Shown here in pieces: positions 33,935 through 45,729 of a stretch of 64,000 nucleotides of DNA. Below the pieces are notes generated by a model, which had not been told where the DNA came from, did no database searches, and saw only the letters and a list, made by a program, of their open reading frames with translations. Where the stretch lies: the NCBI GenBank assembly GCA_951394405.1, contig OX596343.1:2046001-2110000 (forward strand). The letters run 5' to 3'. The DNA comes from Coprinellus micaceus. Its lineage: Eukaryota; Basidiomycota; Agaricomycetes; Agaricales; Psathyrellaceae. Every line of letters starts with the position of its first letter. Position 1 is the stretch's first letter. A program made the position numbers and the translations under genes.

Positions 33935-35027
33935 TTACCACTTGATCCAACTGTCATTTTCATAGTATGTCCCAAGTCTAGTCTTGCCACATTGGGGGCA
34001 AGTGTTCTGCACTGACTCTGCCCATACCCTCTCAACTGCCATACACATGATTAGTCCCTCACCTGATTTCAAGACATGATCCCAGTTTTCAGGCTGGACA
34101 AGGGTCCCATCATGTTCTGTCATGATAGAATACTTGTGCTCAGCCACACGCTCCTCCCCTATCTTTCCCCAGAAATGCTTCAGCATGAGGTCATGAACAT
34201 CCTTCAGTTATGTTAGCATGGACAACTGGGCAGATAACAGCTAGCCATACCGAGAATTCGTGCATTATGCTGGGCGGCAGGACCATCTTGGTGCCAAGGG
34301 CGTCAGTGATGGTGACCCCATTTTCCCTGTTATATCCGACAGGTTGTGAGAGACCACGCTGGGCAAGGTCCGTTTGAAGCAATTGGACGAGCAGCTGCAC
34401 TTGCTGATCTACATCGGCACTCTCAATCTGCTTGTTGACCGCAAAACATCAAGTCTAGAACATACTGTCTCCTGAGCTAATGACGGTGCTATTGAACTGC
34501 TCGATCGTGAAATTCGACGCATTTGCGAAAAAGTGCTGCACTGCTTGCGAGGGCCCTGCTACATTCGTCGACATTGACGAGGACGTGACCCGATGCGGGA
34601 CTGAGGGAAGGAGAGGGAACAGCAGGTTCTTCAGCAACGCGAATACACGTGCCGCACACGAGGTAGTGGTATTCGAACGTCCTTGAGAGCCAAGTGGATC
34701 GACACTGCTATGCTGTGTGTTGAAATCGTCTTGGAGAGAGTTGCCTGCTTGAAGGGGTGCAGGCGGAGCGTCGCTGACCGACTGAGGAGAGGATGGCACC
34801 CAGCGAGAGCGCCCTCGAGACATTGCACTCGGTCTCCGAGAAGTGGGAGGTGTGGCAGGATGAAGTCGAGGGCGCTTGATGCGTCCGTCCTGTGCGAGGT
34901 CATCGTCGAGACCAACGGAAAGCTGGCGTTTGGTAGCAGGCGGTTGCTCGATGACGCCCGACGGCGTGATGACTGAGTCGGTGCCGCCGTCGATGGAAAG
35001 AGAGAAATCACGACGTCTCGCTGCCAT
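33935..35027 (-). CDS. Ubiquitin-like-domain protein of the Agaricomycete type
   Basis: The model has three exons: 35027-34466, 34408-34251 and 34201-33935, with introns of 57 bp (GTATGT..TAG) and 49 bp (GTATGG..AAG). It encodes 328 residues, in frame throughout. The N-terminal 190 residues are Arg/Ser/Pro-rich and ordered only at the end, where HFFANASNFTIEQFNST resembles the short motif that opens many Agaricomycete NACHT and related proteins. The C-terminal half resembles the ubiquitin-like fold common in these fungi: GVTITDALGTKMVLPPS, HDLMLKHFWGKIGEER, YSIMTEHDGTLVQPENW and a final CPQCGKTR. The start was chosen at 35027 because upstream frame sequence is promoter-like. The last codons (TGG TAA GTC) could also be a splice donor. 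Role unknown; the domain call rests on pattern. It sits exactly at the edge of the CpG-depleted island and looks intact. Confidence 0.65.
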
Positions 35028-35639
35028 TGTAGCTCCGGGACGATGCTTCTGTAGAATGCGCTTTTGAATAAAGGCCCGGGGTCGGCAAGTATTGCGAACG
35101 GAGGATGAGAGAAACAGGGGGGGACGACGAGTTCGGGCTGGTGGTGGAGGAAAGCAAGGGGCGAACGGGGAAATGAAACCCTGCTTTCCATTCCAACGCA
35201 GGGCACTGCCTCCTACATCGTGCCCTCCTCGTGCATGCCTCCCTTCAACCGCCACTATCCAGATCGTGTTGACTTCAAACACAACGTGGGATGTCACCGA
35301 CTATGGGCGCTTAAATGTGAACCGACGGATGGGAGGGTAATTTCACAACGGAAAGACAGAGGAGTACGCTCACTTGGCACGAGAGGCAGTGTTTCGAGCT
35401 GCTGAACCCGGCCGAAGAACCGCCAAGTCGTGAAAAGGATTAAGTCGGAAATTTAAATGAAGCCTCGTGGAAGCAGTCTGTTCAACAGTCAACCCAGGTC
35501 GACCCGCCACTGAGTGAAACATGAATTCCGAGTAAGGACGTAACAATTCTGAAAAGAGAAGGTGCTGGGCCATGGATAAGGGAGGCGTCCTCATGGATGC
35601 CGTGGTGGTGCCGTCGACATCACCATACGCGCTACAGTG

Positions 35640-36170
35640 CCGGGCGGGCATACACCACTACCCGCCTAGCATTCCTCCTCCTTCGAGCGCCGCTCGCTAG
35701 GTCCCTCTCGCGTAGTATCAAGCTCGTACATATGTTTCGCTCAAACGCAGGAGGAAGAAGGCTATGTTTGGGGGGGTGGAGGACGTTCGTCTTGAAGGCT
35801 ACGAGGGCGGGGTCTTGCATGGAGGCGGAAGGAGTGTGTCGAAAGGTGGACGGTAGCGGAATGGAGTGACGACGACAACCGAAATGGGGCGGCCTGGGCG
35901 ACGAGTACTACTGGCCAGCCCTGGGTAGCGATGGCCACAGGGCTCTATCGGTATTTGGAGATCTGGTCAGTCTGGGCAATGTTTGTCTTCCGCCTCATTG
36001 GTGAGGTCCAAGCATTTCAGCTACAGGCGCTTGTTAATATCTGGGTATTCGGGTGCTCTTGAGGCTTTTCTATACCATAGGAATTACTTTCGTAGACGCG
36101 ATTCCTGCATAATTGGATTATTTTATTTGGCTAAGGCTTCTCACATACATTAGCATTCCCCTCAGTATGA
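35640..36170 (+). repeat. Segmental duplication block alpha, copy 1
   Basis: The block shares a long, diverged alignment with 50.33-51.12 kb, for example GGGCGGCCTGGGCGACGAGT against GGGCGGCCTGAGCGACGAGT, then CTACTGGCCAGCCCT, and the final TTCATTTG-type AT-rich tail before CCCCTCAGT. No intact gene is visible. It reads like the remnant of an intron-containing gene. Confidence 0.75.
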
Positions 36171-36539
36171 TGCCGACTCAAACCACCGATAGCTTGACCG
36201 GCCTAGGGTGTGCTCGTTGTCGAAGAGTTCCATGGCACGGAAGGGTTAATGGTTTGAGAACTGCTCTCCATAGGTGAATCTGTCGAAACCTGGACCACCT
36301 ATGAGCCTCAGCGAATACAAACCTGCCGCAGTAATAGATCCAATGAATATGTCTGGTCCCCACCTCTTCCAACCCCCCCACCCTCTCCACTACGCGCAAC
36401 TCGCAGCATCAGGGCTACCCAGCGAGACCCGCCTCTCATCGCACCGGCACATGGTCCCAAGTGACTGGCGACGAAAGAAAGGTTAGTACAGTCCCCATGC
36501 AGCGACACTAAGTTCGTCGCATGCTGCTAGTCCATCCCC

Positions 36540-36830
36540 CAGCATTCGACCCCAGGCCGACCCTCGGTGTCTACCCCGCTCGCAGATATTGTGGACGTTG
36601 TTGAGGAGGCGAGATTGGTGGTGAAGCGGGTTACGACGGTGAGGAGGGTCGCAGAAATAGTGCGGACCCGAGGAAGACGACGAAGGCTAGGAGAAGACGA
36701 GGTCGGTCAATTCATAAGTAATTCAGATGGCCCGATAGCGCACTCACTCGTTCGTTGGCCTAGACTTGGCACTCGCCTCGCTCGAGGCGTTCAACGCCCC
36801 TCCAACGCGACGCACAAGCTGCAAGGCAAA
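36540..36830 (+). repeat. Duplication block beta, copy 1
   Basis: The block opens with CCGACCCTCGGTGTCTAC and contains a plus-strand frame LADIVDVVEEARLVVKRV. An intron-like tail follows, with a branch-like ACTCACTCGTTCGTTGGCCTAG. Related blocks occur at 37.5 and 51.4 kb. The source gene is unknown. Confidence 0.65.
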
Positions 36831-37489
36831 AGGTAACTCGGATACTCGCGTACGAGCCAAGGGATATGCTTGCTCCAGTCACTAGACCCCTATAGATGGC
36901 CCCACGCAATCACCTAGGTCGGTATACTGACCCTTCAGCGGACACCTCGGAAGTCTGAAGCGGGTAGAAATAGTCAGTGGGTGTTCGCATTATCCAGACG
37001 ATTCTCTACTTACGAATTCGCCGATAGGAACTTGAATATATTCGACGCGTCAACTGCGGGTTGCGCTGGGTGAGAAAAGTAGTGAGCTCAGTTTGAACAG
37101 CCTACCCAACCTCAGGGCCGCTACATGTGTTGATTAGAAAGGGGCATTGAGTTTCACCCTGTCGTGGCGGGATACTCACAGAAGGCTTCGTCCTAACTCC
37201 CGGAGCGCTGCTAGCATTCTCACTGAAGAACTGGAGCTCTGGGACGTCGTTCGAGAACGGCGCCGGCGTGTGCATTTGTGAAGCACTCCGAGTCTCGGAA
37301 TAAATTACAGCGAATTGCACAGGTTCTAGACAGTCCAGCGCAACCGTAGGTCAGTCACGGTGTTCGACCTTAAAGACAGATCAGTGACCCACCTTTAGTC
37401 TACCGAACTACTAACGGTATATAGACCTAGAAACGGGCATGACGAAGTCAGTAAGGTCTGCGTATCGACATTAGCTTGATTACTTACCC

Positions 37490-37950
37490 TCTCCGCTTGC
37501 TATTATCCCTCCTACTCGACCCTACGCCGACCCTCGGTGCCTACATGGTTCGTAGACATCCTAGGTGTCGTTGGAGTGGCGCACAACGGGGCAGCGAAGC
37601 GCCGCACAGGTACGACGACGGCGACGGAGGTCGAAGAAACCGTGCGGGACTCGAAAGCGACGATGAAGGAGACGGGTGGTACCACCACCTTTCGTAGAGA
37701 TCCGGGACGTCGTTGCAGACACGTACCGAGTCGGCGAAACGCGTTGCAGTGAGGAAGACGGTAGGCAGCACCGACCAAACGGTGCTGGCCTCCAAAGCGA
37801 TGTTGAGAAGTTGAAGGACTAGAACCGAGGCAAGTCAGTCTACGGGGAATTTGGATACGTTGGATAGCGTACTCACTCTTTCGTAGACCTCACACAGCGC
37901 TGGCGTGCTGAACGCCTCCCCGAACATACGCCACACCTCATAGGCGTGCT
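37490..37950 (+). repeat. Duplication block beta, copy 2
   Basis: The same opening motif (CCGACCCTCGGTGCCTAC), a frame FVDILGVVGVAHNGAAKR, and ACTCACTCTTTCGTAG as the acceptor-like end occur here in the same order as in copy 1. Divergence is high, so this is an old duplication. Confidence 0.65.
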
Positions 37951-37989
37951 ACCTGACGTCGAGGTCGGTTATGTATTTAATCGAGATTA

Positions 37990-40304
37990 AGTCAGGGGGT
38001 GAAAGTGGGGTTACAAACATAATATTCACCCTCCCTAGCACCCGCCGATTTTGATTTTGACGTTCTCAACATCCTGACCCTTGCGCAGGGCACTTAGAAA
38101 GCCTCGAAGTCCCCACGTAAACTAGGGTAAATAAAATCAGTCAGTACCCAATCTATGAGTAGTGCTAAATAAAGTACATCGACTCACGCCCTCCTGAACG
38201 TGACATGATGCTGTCTTCGAGTACATCGTCAAGACCTTGACGAACGCAACACCGAGTTTCTGGCATTGGGGTCAGTCTGACCCTCACGTCCTATCCTCGG
38301 AACGTACTCACCTCGCTCCCTAGACCCCAACGAACCGTGCTAACAAGACGACGGCTTGACGAGCGTCTCGAAGTTCGAATCGAGTCTTCGAAACAAGATA
38401 AGCACATCCACAGATCTACTGGAATGAGTTCGAGTACGGACCGGCTCTCCCTCGCAGCAGGACCCCCCTAGAGGAACTTACCCTCCTCCTGACCCTCCTC
38501 GAACGCGTCCCTGCTCGATGTGGGTAGGTAGGATGGGTTCGAGGTCGATGCTTGCGCAGGAACTTGGTTTGGGGCTCTGGGCGGCTAAAAGACGTGTAAA
38601 TCTTCCTTCTAATTCGATCTAATATTCGTTACTTACCATTCCCTCGCTCCTAGCTCACCATCCGACCTCGTACGCGTCCACGGCGTTCAGATTCGCCTGG
38701 CCGAGCGCACTCGCCTTTGGTTGCGTCTAGCAGAGAGGTAAGATAAACACTCCCGTTCTGCTCAACGGGTCACAAAAAATGTGCTCACCTCGTTCGCCCT
38801 AGTACCCCGAGCTCCTCGGTAACCCATTCTTTCGTCGTTGTGCTCGATCGGCTAGAAGCAATCGAGTACACAAGTCTACCGTAAGCTCTAGTCAAATCCC
38901 GGCTCGCTTCTTTGAGAGAATCGTTGGCTTACCCGGTCGCGTTCCACCTATGTAGGGACACGATAGATTCACTTGCATCTCGTTTCCTAGACCCAAAAAG
39001 AAATGCGGCAGGTTAATTCATGTTCTCCTCATGTAATCAACCACGCACTCACCTTCGCTTTCCAGTACTGATCCTTGCCCCCATCCGAGTACCCGTTCTG
39101 GAAGCCCACCGTGGTTCGAGGTAGGTCCCCTCCCTCTCTTCGTAGGCCCTCCCGATCTTTATCCAACGTGAATCCTTCATCGCGTCGTCGTTCCAGAGGC
39201 CCAATGCCCCGCTTACGCAAACCTTCAAACCCTCGAGGAACGCCAGGAGAAACTCAACATCCTCGAGAAAACCTGTTTATTGAGTGCGTCCATAGAATAC
39301 ATTACATTCGTCAACCCTGGAGTCGAACGCAACCTTCACCGCAGGCAAAGGCGAGAAGCCAGTAAAAGCCTGGAGAGGAAGGTAAGCTCCGAGCACCAGA
39401 CATGTCTACACGGGAAGGTGAGTCCATATCCGCGTTCGGGTGTCGAGGAAGGAAGGTGTGCTTACCTCGGGCGTCGTAGGCACACTCCTCACGCCTCGCC
39501 CCAAATAAACCCTGCTTCTCCCACCCCAGCAGCGATCGCAATCATACGACTGAACGTCGTCCAAAGCGCCTTCCCGACCCCCTCCCACCGGTTCCCTGAA
39601 TTCGGTGCTGGGAGTTGGGAAGGCAGAGGCCGCGTGGTCGAATCGCATTTCTTGGAACGGTCAAGCTTCGGAGAATGGCGAAAGCCGAAGGGCGGGTGAG
39701 CAAGGCTTTAGAGAGGTTGAAGGCGGATGGTGGGAGGTTGAGGTTGAGGGCGGAAGGCTGAGGTTGAAGGTTGGAGGGTGGGCGCGACGGCTGCCTAAGC
39801 GTTCGCTGGAGTGCCCTGGCGATATCTGCCGTCGCGGCTGAAGAACTTGGAGTTGGTACATTATGAGGGTGGTTTGAACCAGGAGGCGGCATGCCTGCCT
39901 GTCGTCCGGCCTGGGAAGGAAGCCCCTAACTTTCCCAATCATGGCCATCACGTCCCCGACGTCAAGCTCAGCATTGAACGCTCCCCACAACACCTCGTCG
40001 TCGCTCGCAATGGCTGCGGGCATCCAAAGACCCCTGCCTGGGCCACGTATCTCAACCTTCTACCCCGTCAAATCTCTCCCATCGCTGTCCTCGCTCGACG
40101 ACGCCTTCCAGTTGCATGAATAGATCGCCTTGGTTGTCGGGCTCGATAAATGCCTGCTTCGAGTACGAGGATTTGTCGCCAAGGCACGCCCTCGCCTCTT
40201 CAATGGCACTCGTTCCACGCACCCATCAAGACCAGGACATGTTGGTTCGCGCGAAAATGCATTAGAGTGACCCGCCAGGCGCCTCGAGTACAACCTAACC
40301 AGCA
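37990..40304 (+). repeat. Duplication block gamma, copy 1
   Basis: The block begins GGGGGTGAAAGTGGGGTTAC with TTCACCCTCCCTAGCAC and aligns in order with 47.09-49.61 kb. It contains plus-strand splice-like pairs (GTAAG-type donors, then CTCAC/TTACC followed by YAG) about every 150 bp. That is the footprint of a gene with many short exons, now without a continuous frame. Its right end carries the truncated MOB first exon at 40010. Confidence 0.7.
40010..40123 (+). pseudogene. Truncated MOB first-exon copy 1
   Basis: The segment reads MAAGIQRPLPGPRISTFYP then LPSLSSLDDAFQLHE-stop. The intact gene at 53291 reads MTAGIQRPLRGSRISTFYP and LPSLSSLDSAFQLQEY. Similarity covers the start codon, about 75 bp of upstream leader and about 110 bp of coding sequence, then ends near the premature TAG at 40121-40123. 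No downstream MOB domain follows. Confidence 0.85.
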
Positions 40305-40835
40305 CCAGGGCACGAAATCAACCCAGATCCAATAGCCCCCCCTTCCCTCTCTCCTCGCGTCCGATGGCGCGCCGTCCGGTTTGAGGCGCAACGCGGCTAT
40401 GGTAGACGGATGGTTGCGGTTGAGACGCGCACAATAGGCCAAGGCTCAAAGTCTAGTGACGGCGAGGAAGGTGAGGATTGGTTTCCGTTGCCATTCAAAC
40501 GCAATGAAACTGACCTTTCATGCAGACCTATCTCGCTCTCGCCCTCCCGGCTCACCACCGCGCTCGACGATCTTAAACGAGAACTGGACTTCAGCGTACA
40601 TCCTAGCGAATCGTCCTGCATCACCAATCACCTCGGCATGCCTCCTACATCCCCTCGGATCCCTCTCCCCAATATCGACAGCGATGTCGTGCTCTACCCA
40701 AAACGCGAATATTCACCCGCCGTACCCCAGATTCCTCGCTTGCCGTCCCCAACACCACCGTGCTCGGATCTCTGTTCCGCCTTCGCCCCCCAATTGTGTG
40801 CTGGACCTCGAAAGCAACCCAAGCGCAGATAAACG
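40305..40835 (+). repeat. Duplication block delta, copy 1
   Basis: The block has a conserved mini-intron context (GGCGAGGAAG, GTGAGGAT.. ..CATGCAG), then CTCGCTCTCGCCCTCC and AACGCGAATATTCACCC. It is repeated at 40.98 and 49.61 kb. Confidence 0.75.
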
Positions 40836-40974
40836 AGGAGTCACCTTCAAGGCCCGGCCTCGTCTTAGCAACGGATCTCTCCTCCCGCGCGCATAGAGAC
40901 ATGTTCACATCGGTTCTCCCACAAACTCGATAGATGAGTCGCCTCGAGGACGACACTACCCAAGATCATTGCAC

Positions 40975-41760
40975 GAGTCAACCCAGACCCATTAGCCCTC
41001 AACACTGCGTCGTCCCTTCCCTCCCTTCTCACGTTCAACGATGCAGAGCCAGTTTGAGTGGTCAGGCGGTCTGTGGAAGGACGGCCGTGATCGAGATGTG
41101 CCCAAGAACTCAAGGTTGAAACTGAAGTCTAGAGACGGCGAGGAAGGTGAGGATCGTGCCCCGTTGCCACTCAAACGCCATGAAACTGACCATTCATGCA
41201 GACCTCTATCGCTCTCGCCCTCCCAGTTCACCACCACGCTCGACGATTCCGTGTCTGAGAATTAGGCTTCAGGATACACCCCAACGAATCGTCCTACACA
41301 ATAACCCCGCTGTGCCTCCCATCTCCGCTGGATCGCTCTCCCCAATCTCAACCGCGATTTCATGCTCCCTTCAAAGCGCGAATATTCACCCTCCGTACCC
41401 CGGATTCCTCGCTCGCCTTCCCCAACACCTTGCTCCAAATCTCCCATCTGTCTTCGCCCTCCGATTGTGTGCTGAACCTCGAAAGCAACGTCAACATCCC
41501 CATCCCTCCCGGTCCCTCTTCTCTCCAGCCGCACTACATCCCTCTCTTTCCAACCATGCGTCCTGGGCTTTCCACCCCGCCTCCTCCAACAACCACTATC
41601 CCCCACGCAATCGCCCACAATACTGGACGTCTTGACACCGGCCTTGCAACGCCACGGGGCCTTGAACCTGGGCTAACGGGGGCGAGAGCAAACGGTCTGC
41701 AGAGAGGGAGACGCAAACACTGCTCAGATCGACCCCCTCCCGTCCTTCAGGTCCACGCCT
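40975..41760 (+). repeat. Duplication block delta, copy 2 (tandem)
   Basis: The same ordered landmarks as copy 1 (GACGGCGAGGAAGGTGAGGA, TTCATGCAGACC, GCGCGAATATTCACCC, TGTGTGCTGAACCTCGAAAG) start only about 670 bp further on. This is a local tandem duplication. Confidence 0.75.
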
Positions 41761-42588
41761 AGACGCCAACGCCCTCTGCGCCAAACACGACGCGCGGGAA
41801 CGCGAGTCCGCTGCAGCTCCCCCTCTCGCCTCGGCCACATCAACCTCCATTTGAGGAGGGGTCGGTTGTCCGACTGTCCGTTGGCCGGCTGTGGGTCCCC
41901 AGGTCGATCACCCTCTGCGCTCTGGCTAGCGCGATCACCTTCCTTGTGCCCTCCCTTCGGCGGGGTGGCGGGTTCCCATCGACGTCGACGGTGCTAGCGC
42001 CCTGAGACTATTACCTATTATACATTCAGTTTATTTAGTCCAAGGAGCTTCTCTAGGTAGTCATGGAACTGGCTCTCGGGACCTGTGCGCCTGTTACCAC
42101 TCAATTCGGAGGATCCCATATCGCTGCTCGCAGCGCCTTCCATAGGGCAAGTATAGTCTCTGATGGTAGAGGGCATGCTTCGGAGAGAAAAAATTGGGTG
42201 GCTGGAGAGGTAACGGCGGGAGGGTCGGTCGGTCGGTCTGAGGGAGGAGGATATCATCTTTAAGCCGGGAAGAGAGCGTAATAAAGGGAAGGGGGTGCTC
42301 AAATCTAATAGCCTTTTGGTCCCAAGCACTGAGTAACGGTAATGAATAGTTCAAATTTGGTATAATGTCCATGTCGTGGTTTGGGGCAAGAAGAAAAGCG
42401 ACGAAGCGCCTGAAGCCCGACTCGGAGTAAACAGGGTGCTATCAATAACAAGACTATAGGGTTAGGGCCTGTTCCAACCCCGTCCAACCTCTGCACCTCC
42501 ACCGACCAGTGGGCTACCCCCACCAACTCTGGCGCACCATCGCGCGATTGGACCTACCTACATAGGACAAACTAATCGCAGTCATCGC
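41761..42588. other. No recognisable gene; laccase 3' flank
   Basis: Short frames on both strands lack motifs. The last 200 bp before 42.59 kb are probably the laccase 3' untranslated region and terminator zone on the minus strand; no specific signal was identified. Confidence 0.4.
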
Positions 42589-44700
42589 TTACCGAGTGCC
42601 GGCAGGAAGGGCATCGTAGATTGGGCAAAGTCGGTCCCAAGCAGCTGGAATGTATTGCGTCAGAGCGCAGGCCGAAGGTGCCTAACCAAACCGAACACTT
42701 ACGCGGTGGATCAGAGCTGGCAATCGATGGGACGTCTTCGGCAAAGACCACTGAAAGGCCAAGGACAAGATGCCAATCGATGTGACTAGAAAGGATGAGA
42801 ATAAGCAATCGGCACCCCAGTACCTTGTGGAGCGCAGGCTCACCAATGCATAATCCAAGGACCGGGGTTATCAGTCCTGAAGCGAATTGTAACATTGTCT
42901 CCAGCGTTCCCGATACTGACGACGTCGCGTTGAACGGGGTTGGCAAAGTTGTAGGTGCTGCTCCCGGCGCTACGAACGACACTGAATGCGTGACCGTGCA
43001 AATGGATCGGATGCTGGGGTCAAGCATGAGTGTAAGGCGCCGAGAACAGTACAGAGGCCAACATACCGGTCCACCGACGGACCCACCAGGCATCGAAATC
43101 TCAATGACCTTGTTCCTCGGGAGAACGTAGACACTCCCAGCGGGGAGGAGTTCCTGCGCGGTCCTCGCTCCAGTCAGAATTTGCAACAGCACAGGCACAG
43201 AGGGCTGGTAGAACGTGGCTCCGTTGACCCTGAACTTCAAAGCCTGGAAGTCAAAGTCGATGTTCATGTTGAGGGTCACATCAGCTGCTCCGAGCGTCGG
43301 GGTTCCTGGGGCAGCGACGCTGGAGAGAGGGTGCAAGTTGGCTTCGGCGAGAGGGTTGCTGTTGGGCGTCTGGGTCGAAGTCGGGTCGGCGTTGGGGGCA
43401 CCAACGTACCGGAGGACGGCCGAGTTGATACCGCCAGCAAAGCCTTGAGTACCGAGGTTGGGGTTGGCACGAATCCAGTAATTGGCGACGGGCAGGTTGG
43501 TAGTGAGTACGAAGGAGTAACGCTGGCCAGCAAAGATTCGGATGCTGTCAACAGTGAGAGGTTGCACGTTTATTCCATCGACCTCAATAACCGTCTGAAA
43601 ATATGGGTGAGTCGTCACCGGCGAGATCCAACTGGATGCGTACCATGGTGTGACCGTCGATGGAAAATACATAGTTCGGGTCGCAAGAGATGGATACAAG
43701 GCGGAATCGGTATCGCTTGTTGCGCTCCACCACAATCTCGGTGAGGGGCACGACTGGGCCGCCAGCATAACGGCCCTTGCCATTGATCAGAGTCGAGTCG
43801 GGCGTTGGGATAAGCCCAGCGGAGGGGGCAGGAACGTGGTACCTATATCGAGAGCATTAGAGTGCATTCTTTGACGCCGTGGTAGGACGAAGTCACTTAC
43901 CAGTCGGCCAAAGTAATGACGGTCCCCGGGTTGTCGACATCATACCTATTATGCCGATCAGATCTGGGACGAAATTGGAGGGGAAAGAAATTGCCTATTG
44001 CGGTGAGGGTCGAAGACGTCATAGACCACGATCACCCCACGCAAGCCATCGCAGTACTGAGAGACTGGGGAGGGGATCAATATTACCAGCCAAGGATGAA
44101 GTGACGCTGTCACTCACGGTGATGAGAATGATACCAGAAGGTACCTGCCTGATCCCGGGCGCTAAATTTGTACAAAAATGAATGACCTGGGGCAATGGGG
44201 CACTGGGTTACACCAGCAGGACCGTCAGCCCAAGCACTGCCCGCCTGGAAGAAGCCGTGCCAATGCTACAGGGGACCGAGATCACTTCAATGTGTTTTGC
44301 TCTGTCAAAGCAGACCGAAGGTGCTCACGATGCTGGTGCTTCGGAGCATGGTAGTGTCGGTGAGGGTATCAATCACATTCAAAAGAAATGGGCCGTTCTG
44401 AAGAAACACCAGTCAGCATGCTGGATGGCGAAGCATAAATCTTACGTGCCTTGATATTGAAGATCAGAGGCCCTGGAAATGTGAGGGTGCCCGCTTCAGG
44501 ACCTGCGAGGACGGCTCTGAAGTGAGTTTAGTCAGCGAAGGTCCCTCTGCAGGCGCAATAAACTTGACCTACGAGCGACTGAATCCATCGGGTTCGATGA
44601 CCTTGTTGGCAATGTGGATGTTGGCGGTAGAAGGAATGGCTGCCAGGGAAACAGCCGCGAGCTGGGCCACAGAGGCAAGAGCGAGTTTGAACTTGAGCAT
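42589..44700 (-). CDS. Laccase (multicopper oxidase), secreted
   Basis: Eleven exons can be joined from ATG at 44700 to TAA at 42589, giving roughly 510-530 residues, the usual length. A signal peptide ([18 protein letters not shown]) precedes the mature start. All four copper signatures are present: [29 protein letters not shown] and [16 protein letters not shown]. Cupredoxin-type blocks ([36 protein letters not shown]) fill the interior. Leu lies ten residues after the T1 Cys, the axial position. The enzyme oxidises phenols with reduction of O2 to water, outside the cell. Splicing fits GT-AG introns, except that two joins need GC donors (AAG/GCACGT after FNIK, and AATAG/GCAATT after DPHRN). 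The second signature has HSHHLSQ rather than the common HSHLSTQ. The gene lies within a field of decayed duplications but looks functional. Confidence 0.92.
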
Positions 44701-44772
44701 GGTAAGCAGGGCTCCTAGTACACGAGGCTGGACCTGGGGTGACCTTGGCGATATAGGGGATTATCCCGCAGG

Positions 44773-44778
44773 CTTATA
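44773..44778 (-). promoter_or_regulatory. TATA box of the laccase gene
   Basis: On the minus strand, TATAAG lies 73-78 bp upstream of the laccase ATG, in GGGATATAAGCC. Spacing suits a short fungal leader. Confidence 0.55.
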
Positions 44779-45378
44779 TCCCTCTCGCGTTACACCCCAA
44801 AAACAGATTTCATCTCTTGGACCACGCCGCCACGTGAGATTCTCGGGGTTGGGTCGAACGGTTACGAGACTGGTGTAGTGTTATGGTAGGTCTGTGGTTG
44901 TCGAACGTAGACATAGCCCTGAACAGGGATTGACCGTGCTCATGCCCACTGCAGGAAGGGTGCCAGACAAAAGGAGTTGCGAGATCATGCCTGGGATGGG
45001 TATTACATACGTTGTAGGACCGCATTAATCGAAGGCACCTTCATTGTTGGGATCTTGGCGGAAGAGTTACGACAGGAATGGGAGGAAGATGTCAGGCTAT
45101 GGGAGCGACAGACCACAGCCTCGAAGTCGTAGATGCGTCAACCCAGGAGCCCACTTTCATAATGTTCTTATTCAGTATCTCTGGACGTTTTCGCATTCGC
45201 GCGAGGATCGCAAGGCAATGGTAAGAACGTTCACTGGCGGCGCCCAAATCTGAGATGCACACACTAACCGAATCGGGGTGTCAGCTTGCATTGCAGCATG
45301 AGGAAAACGCGATATATACCTAGGGAGGATTTAAGACCCGGCGTAAAGTCACTTTCCCGTCCTTTCATCCAGCACCGC
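44779..45378. other. Divergent intergenic region
   Basis: This region separates the laccase (minus) from the small secreted-protein gene (plus). No coding frame is credible. A TATA-like GCGATATATACC lies near 45.31 kb, about 65 bp before the downstream ATG. Confidence 0.5.
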
Positions 45379-45729
45379 ATGCAATTCAAGAACGTCTTGC
45401 CCATCGCAGCTGTGATACTTGCCCCTCTTATGGTGAGTCTTCTTTGGGACAATTCCCTCCCCCCGAGCTCACGTTGGTCTTCAGCCGAGTGCTCTCGCCG
45501 CTGAGGGAGATGTACACACAGCGACGAGAGTGTTCCAAACGATTGTGAGCCAATCGCCGTTCTTAGTCGAGCAGACGACTGTCGTCACCTGGACGTGAGT
45601 ACCCAAGATACCTCGAAAAGAGGGCGAAGACACTCACTCTCATGCAGGCAGGGGTCGAGCATAACACAATCGGCAACGCAGACCATAATCCCGGACATAA
45701 TCCAGACGGGAACTGATTTGGCTGGTTAG
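45379..45729 (+). CDS. Small secreted protein, 81 residues, unknown role
   Basis: There are three exons: 45379-45432, 45485-45594, and a last exon from about 45652 to TAG at 45727-45729. Introns of about 50-57 bp have GTGAGT donors and TTCAG/GCAG acceptors. The frame holds across both joins. The product opens with a clear signal peptide (MQFKNVLPIAAVILAPLM, then PSALAA) and continues Thr/Val-rich (FQTIVSQSPFLVEQTTVV, ITQSATQTIIPDIIQTG), with no Cys and no domain I recognise. It is divergent from the laccase, with a TATA-like element about 65 bp upstream. It may be a genuine small secreted protein or the 5' end of a longer cell-wall protein cut short. Confidence 0.55.
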
